From: Monomorium pharaonis
Taxonomy: Eukaryota > Arthropoda > Insecta > Hymenoptera > Formicidae
Reading direction: 5' to 3'
NCBI RefSeq assembly: GCF_013373865.1
Contig: NC_050476.1
Location: 18,179,686 to 18,243,685 of the forward strand
DNA: 64,000 nucleotides
The translations under genes and the position numbers were made by a program. Positions 34,113 to 43,454 of this stretch are shown one piece after another. Numbering within the stretch: the first letter of the stretch is position 1; every line of letters starts with the position of its first letter. Under the pieces are notes generated by a model. That model had not been told where the DNA came from and did not search any database. It worked only from the letters and a program-made list of their open reading frames with translations.

Positions 34113-34258
34113 GGCTGGTATTCATAAGTCAAATCTTATTTCAAGATCGTCTCAAGCAATATCTTAAGATGCTAATACAGCTCTGTGATTGGCTGATGGC
34201 ATCTTAAGACAGTACTTAAGATGATCTTAAATATAAGATCCGACTATGAATACTGGCC
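34113..34258. mobile_element. Harbinger-like MITE with TAA target duplication, 146 bp
   Basis: Ends GGCTGGTATTCATAAGTC and GACTATGAATACTGGCC. TAA on both sides (34110-34112 and 34259-34261). The left TAA is shared with the neighbouring element, so the two elements lie head to tail with one TAA between them. Confidence 0.85.
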
Positions 34259-34450
34259 TAAGACATCTTTTCGGCAAGTCGAAAAAGACAACATAAAACT
34301 CGATATTTTTTTGTCATCTATTTTTTGTTTTTTACGTTTTCGGCAAAGTAAAAAAAATTAAATAATAAAAATATATTTTTGACAAATCTAAAATAGTTAT
34401 TATTTTATATTATTATTTTAAATTTATATTTAACAATAAAATTATTTTAA

Positions 34451-35401
34451 AAATTACAAAAATATTCTTCCATAATGCATGTGCCTTTGACTCAAAAATA
34501 TACTTGTACTGTGGGTGCATTGGGGTGCATCCAGTAGCACAACCGCTCGATTACACGACATTAGTCCGAAAACTAGATGGGGAAAATGTTGGTACCAACA
34601 AAATTCTCTAGACATTTCAATTTCAATTTTTACAGGTTAGTAACATTGTTTAAGTAGTAAATCCGCGAGTATTTGGAGGCGTTTTGACATATGCGCGCGC
34701 CAAAATAATAAATATTGAGTTAAATTGTAACATGTAATTGAAATTAATGTTAAAAAATTACAACTGAATATTAAGTACATAGAGATGAACAAGAAAAAAA
34801 TGTTTTATATATTTATATGTAAGAGAAAAAATTTTAATATAATATATTAATATATTAAACTATACTAAATTATATTTTTATTATATTAAATTAATTAGTA
34901 ATATAATCATTTTTAATTTCTTTGATGTGCCTTGACAGACAAGATTTATGATTGAAATCTGGTTTTCCATATTAAAATCATAGTCAGCCGAGAAACAAAA
35001 TCTGTGCAAAATAAAATAGAAACATAAAGAAGGAAGAGGGAAAGAAATAAATGGAGAATAAAAATATATATCAGATAAATAGTTAATATCTTTATAAAAA
35101 ATTATGTATTCTATATGTGCTTTTTGTAGATGAACCGATTCTTTTCTTGAATTAATTTTTTGTTTCAGCTTCTTAGCCAATCGTAGAATGTTGACAGCTG
35201 GACCACCAGAGAACAATTTCTTGCCAAATAAAGCTGTCAAATTCTAAGCCTGCTACTTCCTCGAGTATGTCAAAATTGTGAGCAAAAAAGTTGAAATTAT
35301 ATTGTAATATCAATTGATTTATTAACGGTGCAGTAACAGATTGATACAACAAACTGAGAGCAGGTTTGTCGAAATTGTTTGTTCTACAAAGCATATGTGC
35401 T
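34451..35401. other. AT-rich sequence with one copy of a duplicated segment
   Basis: 34648-34752 is about 85-90% alike to 35625-35745 (GTAGTAAATCC, GCGCGCGCCAAAATAATAAAT, TGTAACATGTAATTGAAATT; trimmed phrases). Minus-strand open frames at 34881-35478 overlap in different frames and have no recognisable domain. Nothing else was seen. Confidence 0.4.
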
Positions 35402-35532
35402 GGGAGCGCCCCGATTGACCACGTCCCAATTGACCATCGCTTTTCTAATTGGCGGTCCAACGGAAAAACTCTAAGCATTCATTGCTGCAAATGGTTGTGG
35501 CCAATTGCAACGTGGTCAATCGGGGCGCTCCC
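35402..35532 (+). mobile_element. 131 bp palindromic MITE, copy A
   Basis: It begins GGGAGCGCCCCGATTGACCA and ends with the reverse complement. Interior CTAATTGGCGGTCCAACGG and GCATTCATTGCTGCAAATGG. It has the same length as copies B and C and is nearly identical to them. Confidence 0.9.
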
Positions 35533-35624
35533 GTACATTCGATATAAACGCGCCCGTACTAAGGCTTTGGTGCGTACCAAACTTAATACGCGTATTAAGG
35601 TTTTGACGATGTAAACTAAGCCAT

Positions 35625-35745
35625 TGTTTGAGTAGTAAATCCACGAGTGTTCGGAGACATATGCGCGGAGACATATGAGTGTTTTGACATATGCGCGCGC
35701 CAAAATAATAAATATTAAGTTAAATTGTAACATGTAATTGAAATT
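35625..35745 (+). repeat. Second copy of the 34648-34752 segment
   Basis: Same orientation as the first copy, with an added local duplication of GGAGACATATG. It stops exactly at the left end of MITE copy B. Confidence 0.6.
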
Positions 35746-35876
35746 GGGAGCGCCCCGATTGACCACGTTGCAATTAGCCACAACCATTTGCAGCAATGAA
35801 TGCTTAGAGTTTTTCCGTTGGACCGCCAATTAGAAAAGCGGTGATCAATTGGGACGTGGTCAATCGGGGCGCTCCC
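35746..35876 (-). mobile_element. 131 bp palindromic MITE, copy B (inverted)
   Basis: Same ends as copy A, with the asymmetric centre in reverse orientation (GCAATGAATGCTTAGAGTTT on the plus strand). Confidence 0.9.
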
Positions 35877-36056
35877 TACGTACCAAGTGATACAAATGTC
35901 GATGTAAACGCATAAAACGCATTTTAGAGAGAATTTAGCAATTGAGCATAACCTCAGTGCTAAAATCTAAAAACCGGTGTGAAAATGTCTTAGTAGGAGA
36001 CATCAACATGAATTAAATTTGTATTATATTTTTCACAGTACATGCTTAGTACATTC

Positions 36057-36187
36057 GGGAGCGCCCCGATTGACCACGTCCCAATTGACCACCGCTTTTT
36101 TAATTGGCGGTCCAACGGAAAAACTCTAAGCATTCATTGCTGCAAATGGTTGTGGCCAATTGCAACGTGGTCAATCGGGGCGCTCCC
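36057..36187 (+). mobile_element. 131 bp palindromic MITE, copy C
   Basis: Same orientation as copy A and differing from it at only a few positions (for example CTTTTTTAATTGG for CTTTTCTAATTGG). The high similarity of the three copies suggests recent activity or local gene conversion. Confidence 0.9.
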
Positions 36188-36223
36188 GGTACGTATATAC
36201 ATGGAGGAGGAGTGCCAGCACTG

Positions 36224-36484
36224 AAAGTGTGTCCAAGATCTGTGCGAGAGAGAAAGGTATATCATGATACCTGCTCTCTCTGCGCATGCGTCAAACGCTA
36301 TATGTACAATGGCTGGCATTGTATGTTTTACACACACATACAATCCATAAATAAGTACAAAAGTGCACAAGAAGTGCACAAGAAGTGTTGAAACTGCGGT
36401 GCAGATAATGATATTAACGCATGCGCAGAGAAAGCGAGTATCATGATATACCTTTCTCTCTCGCACAGATCTTGGACACACTTT
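36224..36484. mobile_element. MITE of 261 bp with 65 bp inverted repeats
   Basis: The ends AAAGTGTGTCCAAGATCTGT and the exact inverse flank a unique centre of about 130 bp. The arms continue through AGAGAGAAAGGTATATCATG to CTCTGCGCATGCGT. Confidence 0.85.
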
Positions 36485-36485
36485 G

Positions 36486-36602
36486 GGTGCGTTCCGTTTC
36501 ACGCATGATACGCATGATGCATCGTTCATCCTTGTCGTTTGTCAAACGTTAAACAAGGATGAACAATGCATTATGCGCCTCATGCGTTGAAACAAAACGC
36601 AG
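36486..36602. mobile_element. Palindromic MITE of about 117 bp
   Basis: Left TGCGTTCCGTTTCACGCATG with CATCGTTCATCCTTGT. The right arm is inverted (ACAAGGATGAACAATGCAT, CATGCGTTGAAACAAAACGCA). It directly adjoins the previous MITE. Confidence 0.75.
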
Positions 36603-36631
36603 CCTTTCTTTCGGTCTACATGAAACCATAG

Positions 36632-38556
36632 GGTAAGGAGCCAAAATCCATAAAAAACTAGGGGAGAATGTTGGCAATGATGGAAAATCTCTAGAATCCA
36701 TAAATTTATTTCTGAAGTTGACAACACTGTGGTGCTTTCGGGAGTAGCATGGGATGCGTGTAGTACAGAACCGTGATTGTGACAGATGGTGTATGAAAGA
36801 CCAAAATAACCTCGCGGAGATGACAGGTCAGCAAGACGCAGGTTAGTGCTAAATATTAAACTTTAATGAGATTATTAATTTAGGATCTTTACAATATGAG
36901 TTACTGTAAACTGTCTTTGCTGTTTAATTGTGACTGCATTTACTATGTAAATATTATCTTTCTTATAAAATTATGTGATATTTACTACATGTTTACTTTA
37001 ATAATTAAATAAATAAATAAATAAAACCGAAGTTGTATTTATTAATTAATTTAACTAAAGTCATTTGTGTTGTAAAGATCCTAAATTAATAATCTCAGAT
37101 CAGTCTTTCTATAATAGTATTAATTATATTACAATGTGAAATAATATTATTATTACCAAAATACCAAAAATAATATAGAATTATTATTATTTCTTAAGAG
37201 ATATAAATGTATAAATCCTTTTTTGTAAAGATTTAATGATTGTATAGATCCATCAAAAATAAAAGATTAATTAGTAATTAATCTTTTACCTTTGATAGGT
37301 CTGTATTAATTAGTAATTAATCTTTTACTTTTGATGGGTCTGTATGATCATTAAATCTTTACAAAAAAGTATTTATACATTTGTATCCTTTAAGAAATAA
37401 TAATCATCTCATATTATTCTTGATATTTTGGTGATAATAATATTATTTCACATTGTAATATCGACTATTACAGGAAAACTGATCTGAGATTATTAATTTG
37501 TGATCTTTACGATACAAGTTACTGTAAACTGACGTTGCTGTTTAACTCTGGCTACATTTATTATCTAAAGATTATATTTTTCATAAAATTATGTGATTTT
37601 ACTGCGTGTTTACTTTAATAATTCAATTAATAAATACAACTGGAGTTAAACAGCAAAGTCAGTTTACAGTAACTTGTATCGTAAAGATCACAAATTAATA
37701 ATCTCAGATCAGTCTTTTTGTAATAGTATCGATATTACAATAGGGAATAATTATTATTACCAAAATACCAAGAATATGGGTTGATTATTATTTCTTAAAA
37801 GATATAAATGTATAAATACTTTTTTGTAAAGATTTAATGATCATACAGACCCATCAAAAGTAAAAGATTAATTACTAATTAATACAGACCTATCAAAGGT
37901 AAAAGATTAATTACTAATTAATCTTTTATTTTTGATGGATCTATACAATCATTAAATCTTTACAACAAAGGATTTATACGTTTATATCTCTTAAGAAATA
38001 ATAATAATTCTATATTATTTTTGGTATTTTGGTAATAATAATATTATTTCACATTGTAATATAATCAATACTATTATAGAAAGACTGATCTGAGATTATT
38101 AATTTAGGATCTTTACAACACAAATGACTTTAGTTAAATTAATTAATAAATACAACTTCGGTTTTATTTATTTATTTATTTATTTATTAAAGTAAACATG
38201 TAGTAAATATCACATAATTTTATAAGAAAGATAATATTTACATAGTAAATGCAGTCACAATTAAACAGCAAAGACAGTTTACAGTAACTCGTATTGTAAA
38301 GATCCTAAATTAATAATCTCATTAAAGTTTAATATTTAGCACTAACCTGCGTCTTGCTGACCTGTCATCTCCGCGAGGTTATTTTGGTCTTTCATACACC
38401 ATCTGTCACAATCACGGTTCTGCACTACACGCATCCCATGCTACTCCCGAAAGCACCACAGTGTTGTCAACTTCAGAAATAAATTTATGGATTCTAGTGA
38501 TTTTCCATCATTGCCAACATTCTCCCCTAGTTTTTTATGGATTTTGGCTCCTTACC
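36632..38556. mobile_element. 1,925 bp nested palindrome (foldback-like element) with 8 bp target duplication
   Basis: The left arm starts GGTAAGGAGCCAAAATCCAT and the right arm ends with its reverse complement. The two halves match almost perfectly about a centre near 37597. The direct repeat AACCATAG lies immediately outside both ends (36624-36631 and 38557-38564). The outer 245 bp of each arm is unique. Inside, smaller palindromes (about 36879-37098, 37100-37490, 37490-37710 and their mirror images) follow one another, each bordered by GAGATTATTAATTT and GATCTTTAC words. There is no protein-coding content. An 8 bp duplication would fit hAT, Merlin or P type transposition, but the ends match none that I can name. 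The superfamily is unassigned. Confidence 0.85.
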
Positions 38557-38582
38557 AACCATAGTAATTCCTCCTCCATGTA

Positions 38583-38895
38583 TATTATCAGAGAGGAACC
38601 TGAGAGCGGACACCGCGGCCTTTTTCGTGCGACCGATATTTGACTAGCATCAGCGCCAAACGTGGATGTAAAGTCTGTTTTACATTAATCGCAAGCAGCT
38701 AGTTGCGACTTGACATCCAATAGGCGCTTAGTTTCTAGTTAAAGCTCGACATTTATTGGGTGTTGCAAATTGCAACTGGCGACTGCAATTAATGTAGAAC
38801 GGGCTTTACATCCACGTTTGGCGCTGATGCTAGTCAAATATTGGTCGCACGAAAAAAGCCGCGGTGGCCGCTCTCAGGTTCTCTCTGATATTATA
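38583..38895. mobile_element. Palindromic element of about 313 bp just upstream of Arl5
   Basis: The arms of about 90-110 bp share ATATTATCAGAGAG, AACCTGAGAGCGG, TTCGTGCGACC and TGACTAGCATCAGCGCCAAA, then ACGTGGATGTAAAG, in opposite orientation. The loop contains CAACTGGCGACTGCAATTAA-like words that are also roughly inverted. It ends about 400 bp before the Arl5 start codon. Confidence 0.85.
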
Positions 38896-39301
38896 CTCAA
38901 AGACTGTGACGCAGCGGTGGCGCCTCGCTCGGGGTGTGTGGACACTGCTCGGTCGGAGGCGCAACATGTCGCATTTCGTTCGATCGAGCTAGACGGAGGT
39001 TCGTGTCTGCGCCCCACGCCGATTTTTCGCTCGTTCTCTGCGCGCCGTATTCCCAAACCGTTGCCGCAATCGCGTCCGCGGCGTTGTGACTTTCCCCGTC
39101 GACGTCTCGACGCTCCGAGATTATGACGTCAAACCGTCGGCCGACGCGGCCGCGCGTGAACGACGTTCCGTCGTCGCGGAAGCGAACATAACCCCTCCGA
39201 GAGACAATGAACCACCTCGTTCGTGGAACTTTCTTCTAAAACCGCGAGGGGAAAAGGCGAGCTTCTGGCGTCGAACGAGATACATTCGGTTAGCCGTCGA
39301 C
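38896..39301 (+). promoter_or_regulatory. Arl5 5' UTR and promoter region
   Basis: A CpG-dense block ends directly at the Arl5 start codon, unlike the AT-rich sequence around it. No TATA box was seen. The transcription start could not be placed. The start codon at 39302 was chosen because it gives the family N-terminus MGLLFAKLW. Confidence 0.5.
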
Positions 39302-42300
39302 ATGGGACTGCTGTTCGCGAAGCTGTGGAGCTTCTTCGGCAATGAAGGTAAATAATCGACGTGCTCAGCCCAAACTATGATTCACTCATCCCGTCCCTCC
39401 TCTCCCTTTGTACGCGACCACTGTATTGTGAAAGTTGTTTTGCGATAACACGTGCGAGGGAGTCTCCGTCCGATCGTTGATTGATCGTTGTCCGTTGATC
39501 TGCCAGCCTAGTCGAGAGGGTGGTCGATCAGTCTGACAATTAATCGTTTACGTCACGCGATCCGGAAGAACGGGAAGCAAAACCTCACGGAACTAAAAAA
39601 AAAAACACACGAGACTCGTCCGCAAAATTTAACGTGTTACTTTAAGCGTAATCTTCTCGTGAAGCGTCGATTTCGAAAGTCTGACGTAGAGCCACATGAC
39701 GCGGTGAATCGGGCGACGCGCTCGCCGAAAAATCTGTGCAAACATGTGTTACACTGGCCTACTTTCTCTAGGTCTGCTAACATATGCTGCCAAATCGCGT
39801 TCTCTTGATATCGAAAATGTAGCCCCTGTCCTTGGAATTTAAATACTCAACTTGCAATTAAAGTTTGATTTATGTCCACCAAATCATATCCTGTGTATCC
39901 TTGAAGGATACAAAGTTAATTGGAATTGTTTTGCATTTCAACAAGAATTTCCTGTATAAAAATTTACATATCTTATGTTATCAAAAGTATCTCGCGTTTT
40001 GTTCCAATTTATTTATTAAACAACTGTTGGCTTTGTTGTGAATCAAAGTTATTCCAGCTCCAGTATGTTTTTATAATAAAGTTTATCTTTAATAAACACT
40101 TTTTTATGTGTTTATTAAAGACTTTTTTTCCTTATGTTATTGTGTGTTATAAAATTAAGTTGTAAGCCATATTGACTGTTTTAATTTATCAACAATATTT
40201 CTCACAACAAGTAAAGCTTTATGGTATAGATTAGTGTTAGACAAAATAAAAATAATTGTTTTATAACTTTTGGTTATTTTCAAGTTTAATGCTTATTTTG
40301 GATTAAACTTTTATTTAATTGCGTTCATACAATACATCATTTTAAAGCATGAAATTTGCTTTGCTAATTTATTGTAATGGTTTTTTTATTGTTTATTCTT
40401 GTTTTAGGCTGTTAAATTAAAAATGAAAAAAAACATTCAAATTTTTGAGCAACTGAATAATTTTTAAATGGGATGTGAAGTAGCAAAAACTGCTCGCAAT
40501 ATCAACTAAGAATTTGATCAGAGGTCTATAACAAACAGCTAAACATTAGTTTCAAAAAATTTTTAGGAAACGAGAGTCTTGAACATAGGAAAGATTGCAG
40601 ATATTCCTTTTTCTATTTTTGATTTGACAGTCTAAAATAAACAATTATTTTAAATCAGTAGAGCGAATTTCGTGCTTTGAAATGGCATATTAACATAATC
40701 AAAAATTTATTCCAAAATATGCATTTAAAATAACAAACATAACAATTATTTTTGCCTCAAACTAATATCTCAATCATAATTAATCATAAGTAATTACTTT
40801 AATATAAAGAAAAATTTTCTTGTTTTTAGAGCACAAAATAGTCATGGTCGGTTTGGACAATGCCGGGAAGACGACAATATTGTATCAGTTTCTGATGAAC
40901 GAGGTTGTCCACACGTCCCCAACCATTGGCTCTAATGTCGAGGAAGTTGTATGGAAGAATATTCATTTTATCATGTGGGACTTGGGTGGTCAGCAGAGTC
41001 TGAGAGCCGCCTGGTCCACTTACTATACCAACACCGAGTTCATCATTATGGTCATAGATAGCACTGACCGAGAGAGACTTGGCATGATCAGAGAAGAGCT
41101 CTACTCAATGCTGAATCATGAAGAACTGAGCAAGGCCAATGTTTTGGTGTACGCCAACAAGCAAGACTTGAAGGGCAGCATGACTGCTGCCGAAATTTCG
41201 AGACAGTTGGATTTAACGTCCATTAAGAAGCATCAGTGGCACATACAGAGCTGTTGCGCCCTCACAGGAGAGGGGTAAGGGAGTTAGCAATCTGCGCGAT
41301 TTGTACAAATTAAAGCAGTGCAAATTATTCAAATTTAAATGGAATTTAATCGAATATTGATTCAATTTGCTTTTAAATCTCTATGATTCACATTTAAACT
41401 TCGAAAATTTTAAATCTATAAGACAATTGTATAAAATCATTCCCTGTTAAACAGGGAAGCCACAATGTGAGAAATGTTTTACTAGATCTATTCTTTATAA
41501 TTAAATAGTTATTGTACTTGAAATAACAAAGATATATGAAGTTTGGTAAAAACATAAAAAAGATTTTAGGCTGGTATTTATAATTTGTATTAAAATGATT
41601 TTATATCATACAATTTTTTTTCCATATTATTTTTTATTTAAATAAAAATCTTATATTATCTATATATTAAAATTCAACCTAACAATAATAGTATTTTGGA
41701 GGGGATCGAACAAGGTAATGGGCCGAAATACATCAGTATTTTTAAGAATTTTTGGAAAGAAAATAGCGTAATATAAAACCTTATTGTTTTATTGTATATA
41801 AACTATAAGTATTGATGAACATATAATTTTTCTTTAATGATTTGAGAAGATCACAATGGCTACCTCTAAAAAAACGCTGTTGTAACGTTGACAGCAAATT
41901 GGCCGTACACTTTATTTAAAATAAAAAAAACGAAAAAATGTAGAAACTACATATGATTGGCTGTTGTAGTACGTAGAAAAATTCAACAGTTTTGAATAAT
42001 AACAAAACGGCGGACTTATGAAGAAATGGTTTAAAATTTTACCAATTTTTCGCGTGAAGAAAAAAAAATTAAATCAGTTTTATCAATCAAAAACGGGTAC
42101 GTGCTGCGAAAGAGAAAGATTTTCTTAGCAGAATGCAACCTTGATGAAGTCGATTGGATTATTTAATTTTCTCATTTGCTGTCAACGCCACAACAGCGTT
42201 TTTTTTTTTTGGAGATAGTCATTGTGATCTTCTATAGAATGTTCGTCAAATTATTAAAAAAAAAACCAATTTTTATATGTTCTACAATACTTATTCTAGG

Positions 42301-43454
42301 TCTACAATATCACCAGGAGTAATGGAGTAAGGAGTAAAAGTTATGCGGGATCTACAATGGCAGCAGGAGTAATGGAGTAGGAGTAAGAAATAAGAAATAT
42401 AAAATGCGATTTGCCCATTTTGTTTACTCCCAGTTTTTAATTGGTCAATTGTTACTCTTACTCCTTACTCCATTACTCCTGCTGCCATTGTAGACCCCGC
42501 ATAACAATTGACCAATTAAAAACCGGGAGTAAACGAAATGGGCAAATCTCATTTCATATTTCTTACTTCTTACTTCTACTCCATTACTCCTGCTGACATT
42601 GTAGACCTTGCATTATAGTTTATGTACAATAAAACAAACAATTTTTATATCACTGTTTGGTTTCAAAAAATTCTTAACATTGCCCTGTACAACCCCCTTA
42701 AATAATAGTCGTGTAATATTTGATGTTTAATTTGATTTAGTAAAAAAACAGTATCAAAAAATAAGATTTTATTACCAAGAAAATCAGAAAGTGTAGAAAA
42801 TTTGCAGAAAATTTACCTTCGAAAATTATAGAATTTTATTGATACTCATAAAAATTATTGGAGTTTTATTTTATCTATTTTTCAACAATTTATTTCTTTT
42901 ATTTTTTATTAATAATGTAAAATTGAATAACAATAAATATGCCATTCAGGTATCATTAATTTTTTAAATAAAACTTGGCGAGCATATACTTGAATGTACA
43001 ACAGAAGGCAATTCATTATTCTAAAATGATGCATTATGTTTAATTATTTTTAATTCTGTACTTTTAGTCCAGCTAAATTATGTTGCAAACAGATTGTTAT
43101 GTACCAAATTTAATTCGTATTATTTTATTTTAATATTTCTCAAATCTAATATTCAAAATTCAAATCCTTTTTTTTGTTTGTATAATTAAGGAACATTAAA
43201 AAATATAATAAAATTAATTTATTCAAAAACTCCAATAAAACGTTCTCCAATTTTACCCATAATTTTAAATAAAATTCTTGAAAAATCCAATTTTTTATAA
43301 AATTTAAATAAATACTCTAAAAATATTTTGATTTGCACGTCTCTATTGTGTACATATTTCTAGCATACAATGAAATAAAATAAACGACATTAAAAAATGT
43401 TTCAGGCTGTACCAGGGACTAGAATGGATCGTCGGACGTTTAAAAAAGACATGA
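39302..43454 (+). CDS. Arl5: ADP-ribosylation factor-like GTPase Arl5, 3 exons, 179 aa
   Basis: Small GTPase of the Arf family that acts on trans-Golgi membranes; in animals Arl5 recruits the GARP tethering complex for endosome-to-Golgi traffic. Exons are 39302-39347, 40830-41274 and 43406-43454 (TGA), with introns of 1,482 and 2,131 bp, both GT-AG and in phase. The protein has exactly the 179 residues normal for Arl5. Visible features are Gly2 for N-myristoylation with an amphipathic start (MGLLFAKLWSFFG), the P-loop GLDNAGKTT, a switch I Thr in TSPTIGSNVEE, DLGGQ (switch II), NKQD and CCALTG for guanine binding. It ends GLEWIVGRLKKT. The second intron has taken up several MITEs, and a palindromic element lies just before its promoter. 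Identification is secure. Confidence 0.97.
41846..42233. mobile_element. MITE of about 388 bp in Arl5 intron 2
   Basis: Ends AGAAGATCACAATGGCTAC and the inverse of AGAAGATCACAATGACTAT, with about 55 bp of inverted similarity (AACGCTGTTGT, GTTGACAGCAAAT). The centre is non-palindromic, about 270 bp, and has no convincing coding sequence. Confidence 0.75.
42297..42605. mobile_element. Self-nested pair of TGCGGG-type MITEs in Arl5 intron 2
   Basis: A complete copy at about 42352-42503 (TGCGGGATCTACAATGGCAG and its inverse) splits an older copy whose arms are 42297-42351 and 42504-42605. Both belong to the family of the element at 33703-33860. Confidence 0.7.

Larger units (their letters stand above)
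33865..34450. mobile_element. CCCAGACAGCA-ended element split by two MITEs
   Basis: It starts CCCAGACAGCATCTAAGAC at 33865. The body repeats AAAGATGACG, ATCTTTTCGTCAAAG and ATCTTTTCGGCAAG words. The two Harbinger-like MITEs at 33953-34109 and 34113-34258 interrupt it. The far end was not found, so the right limit is approximate. Confidence 0.4.

Noticed and set aside
34881..35478. Overlapping minus-strand frames with an EFDSFIWQEIVLWW stretch, faintly like a BTB/BACK protein
   Set aside because: The frames conflict, no motif is firm and the region is repeat-rich; the likeness is no better than chance.
41568..41600. GGCTGGTATTTATAA as another copy of the Harbinger-like MITE
   Set aside because: Only one end is present, without palindromic body or duplication.
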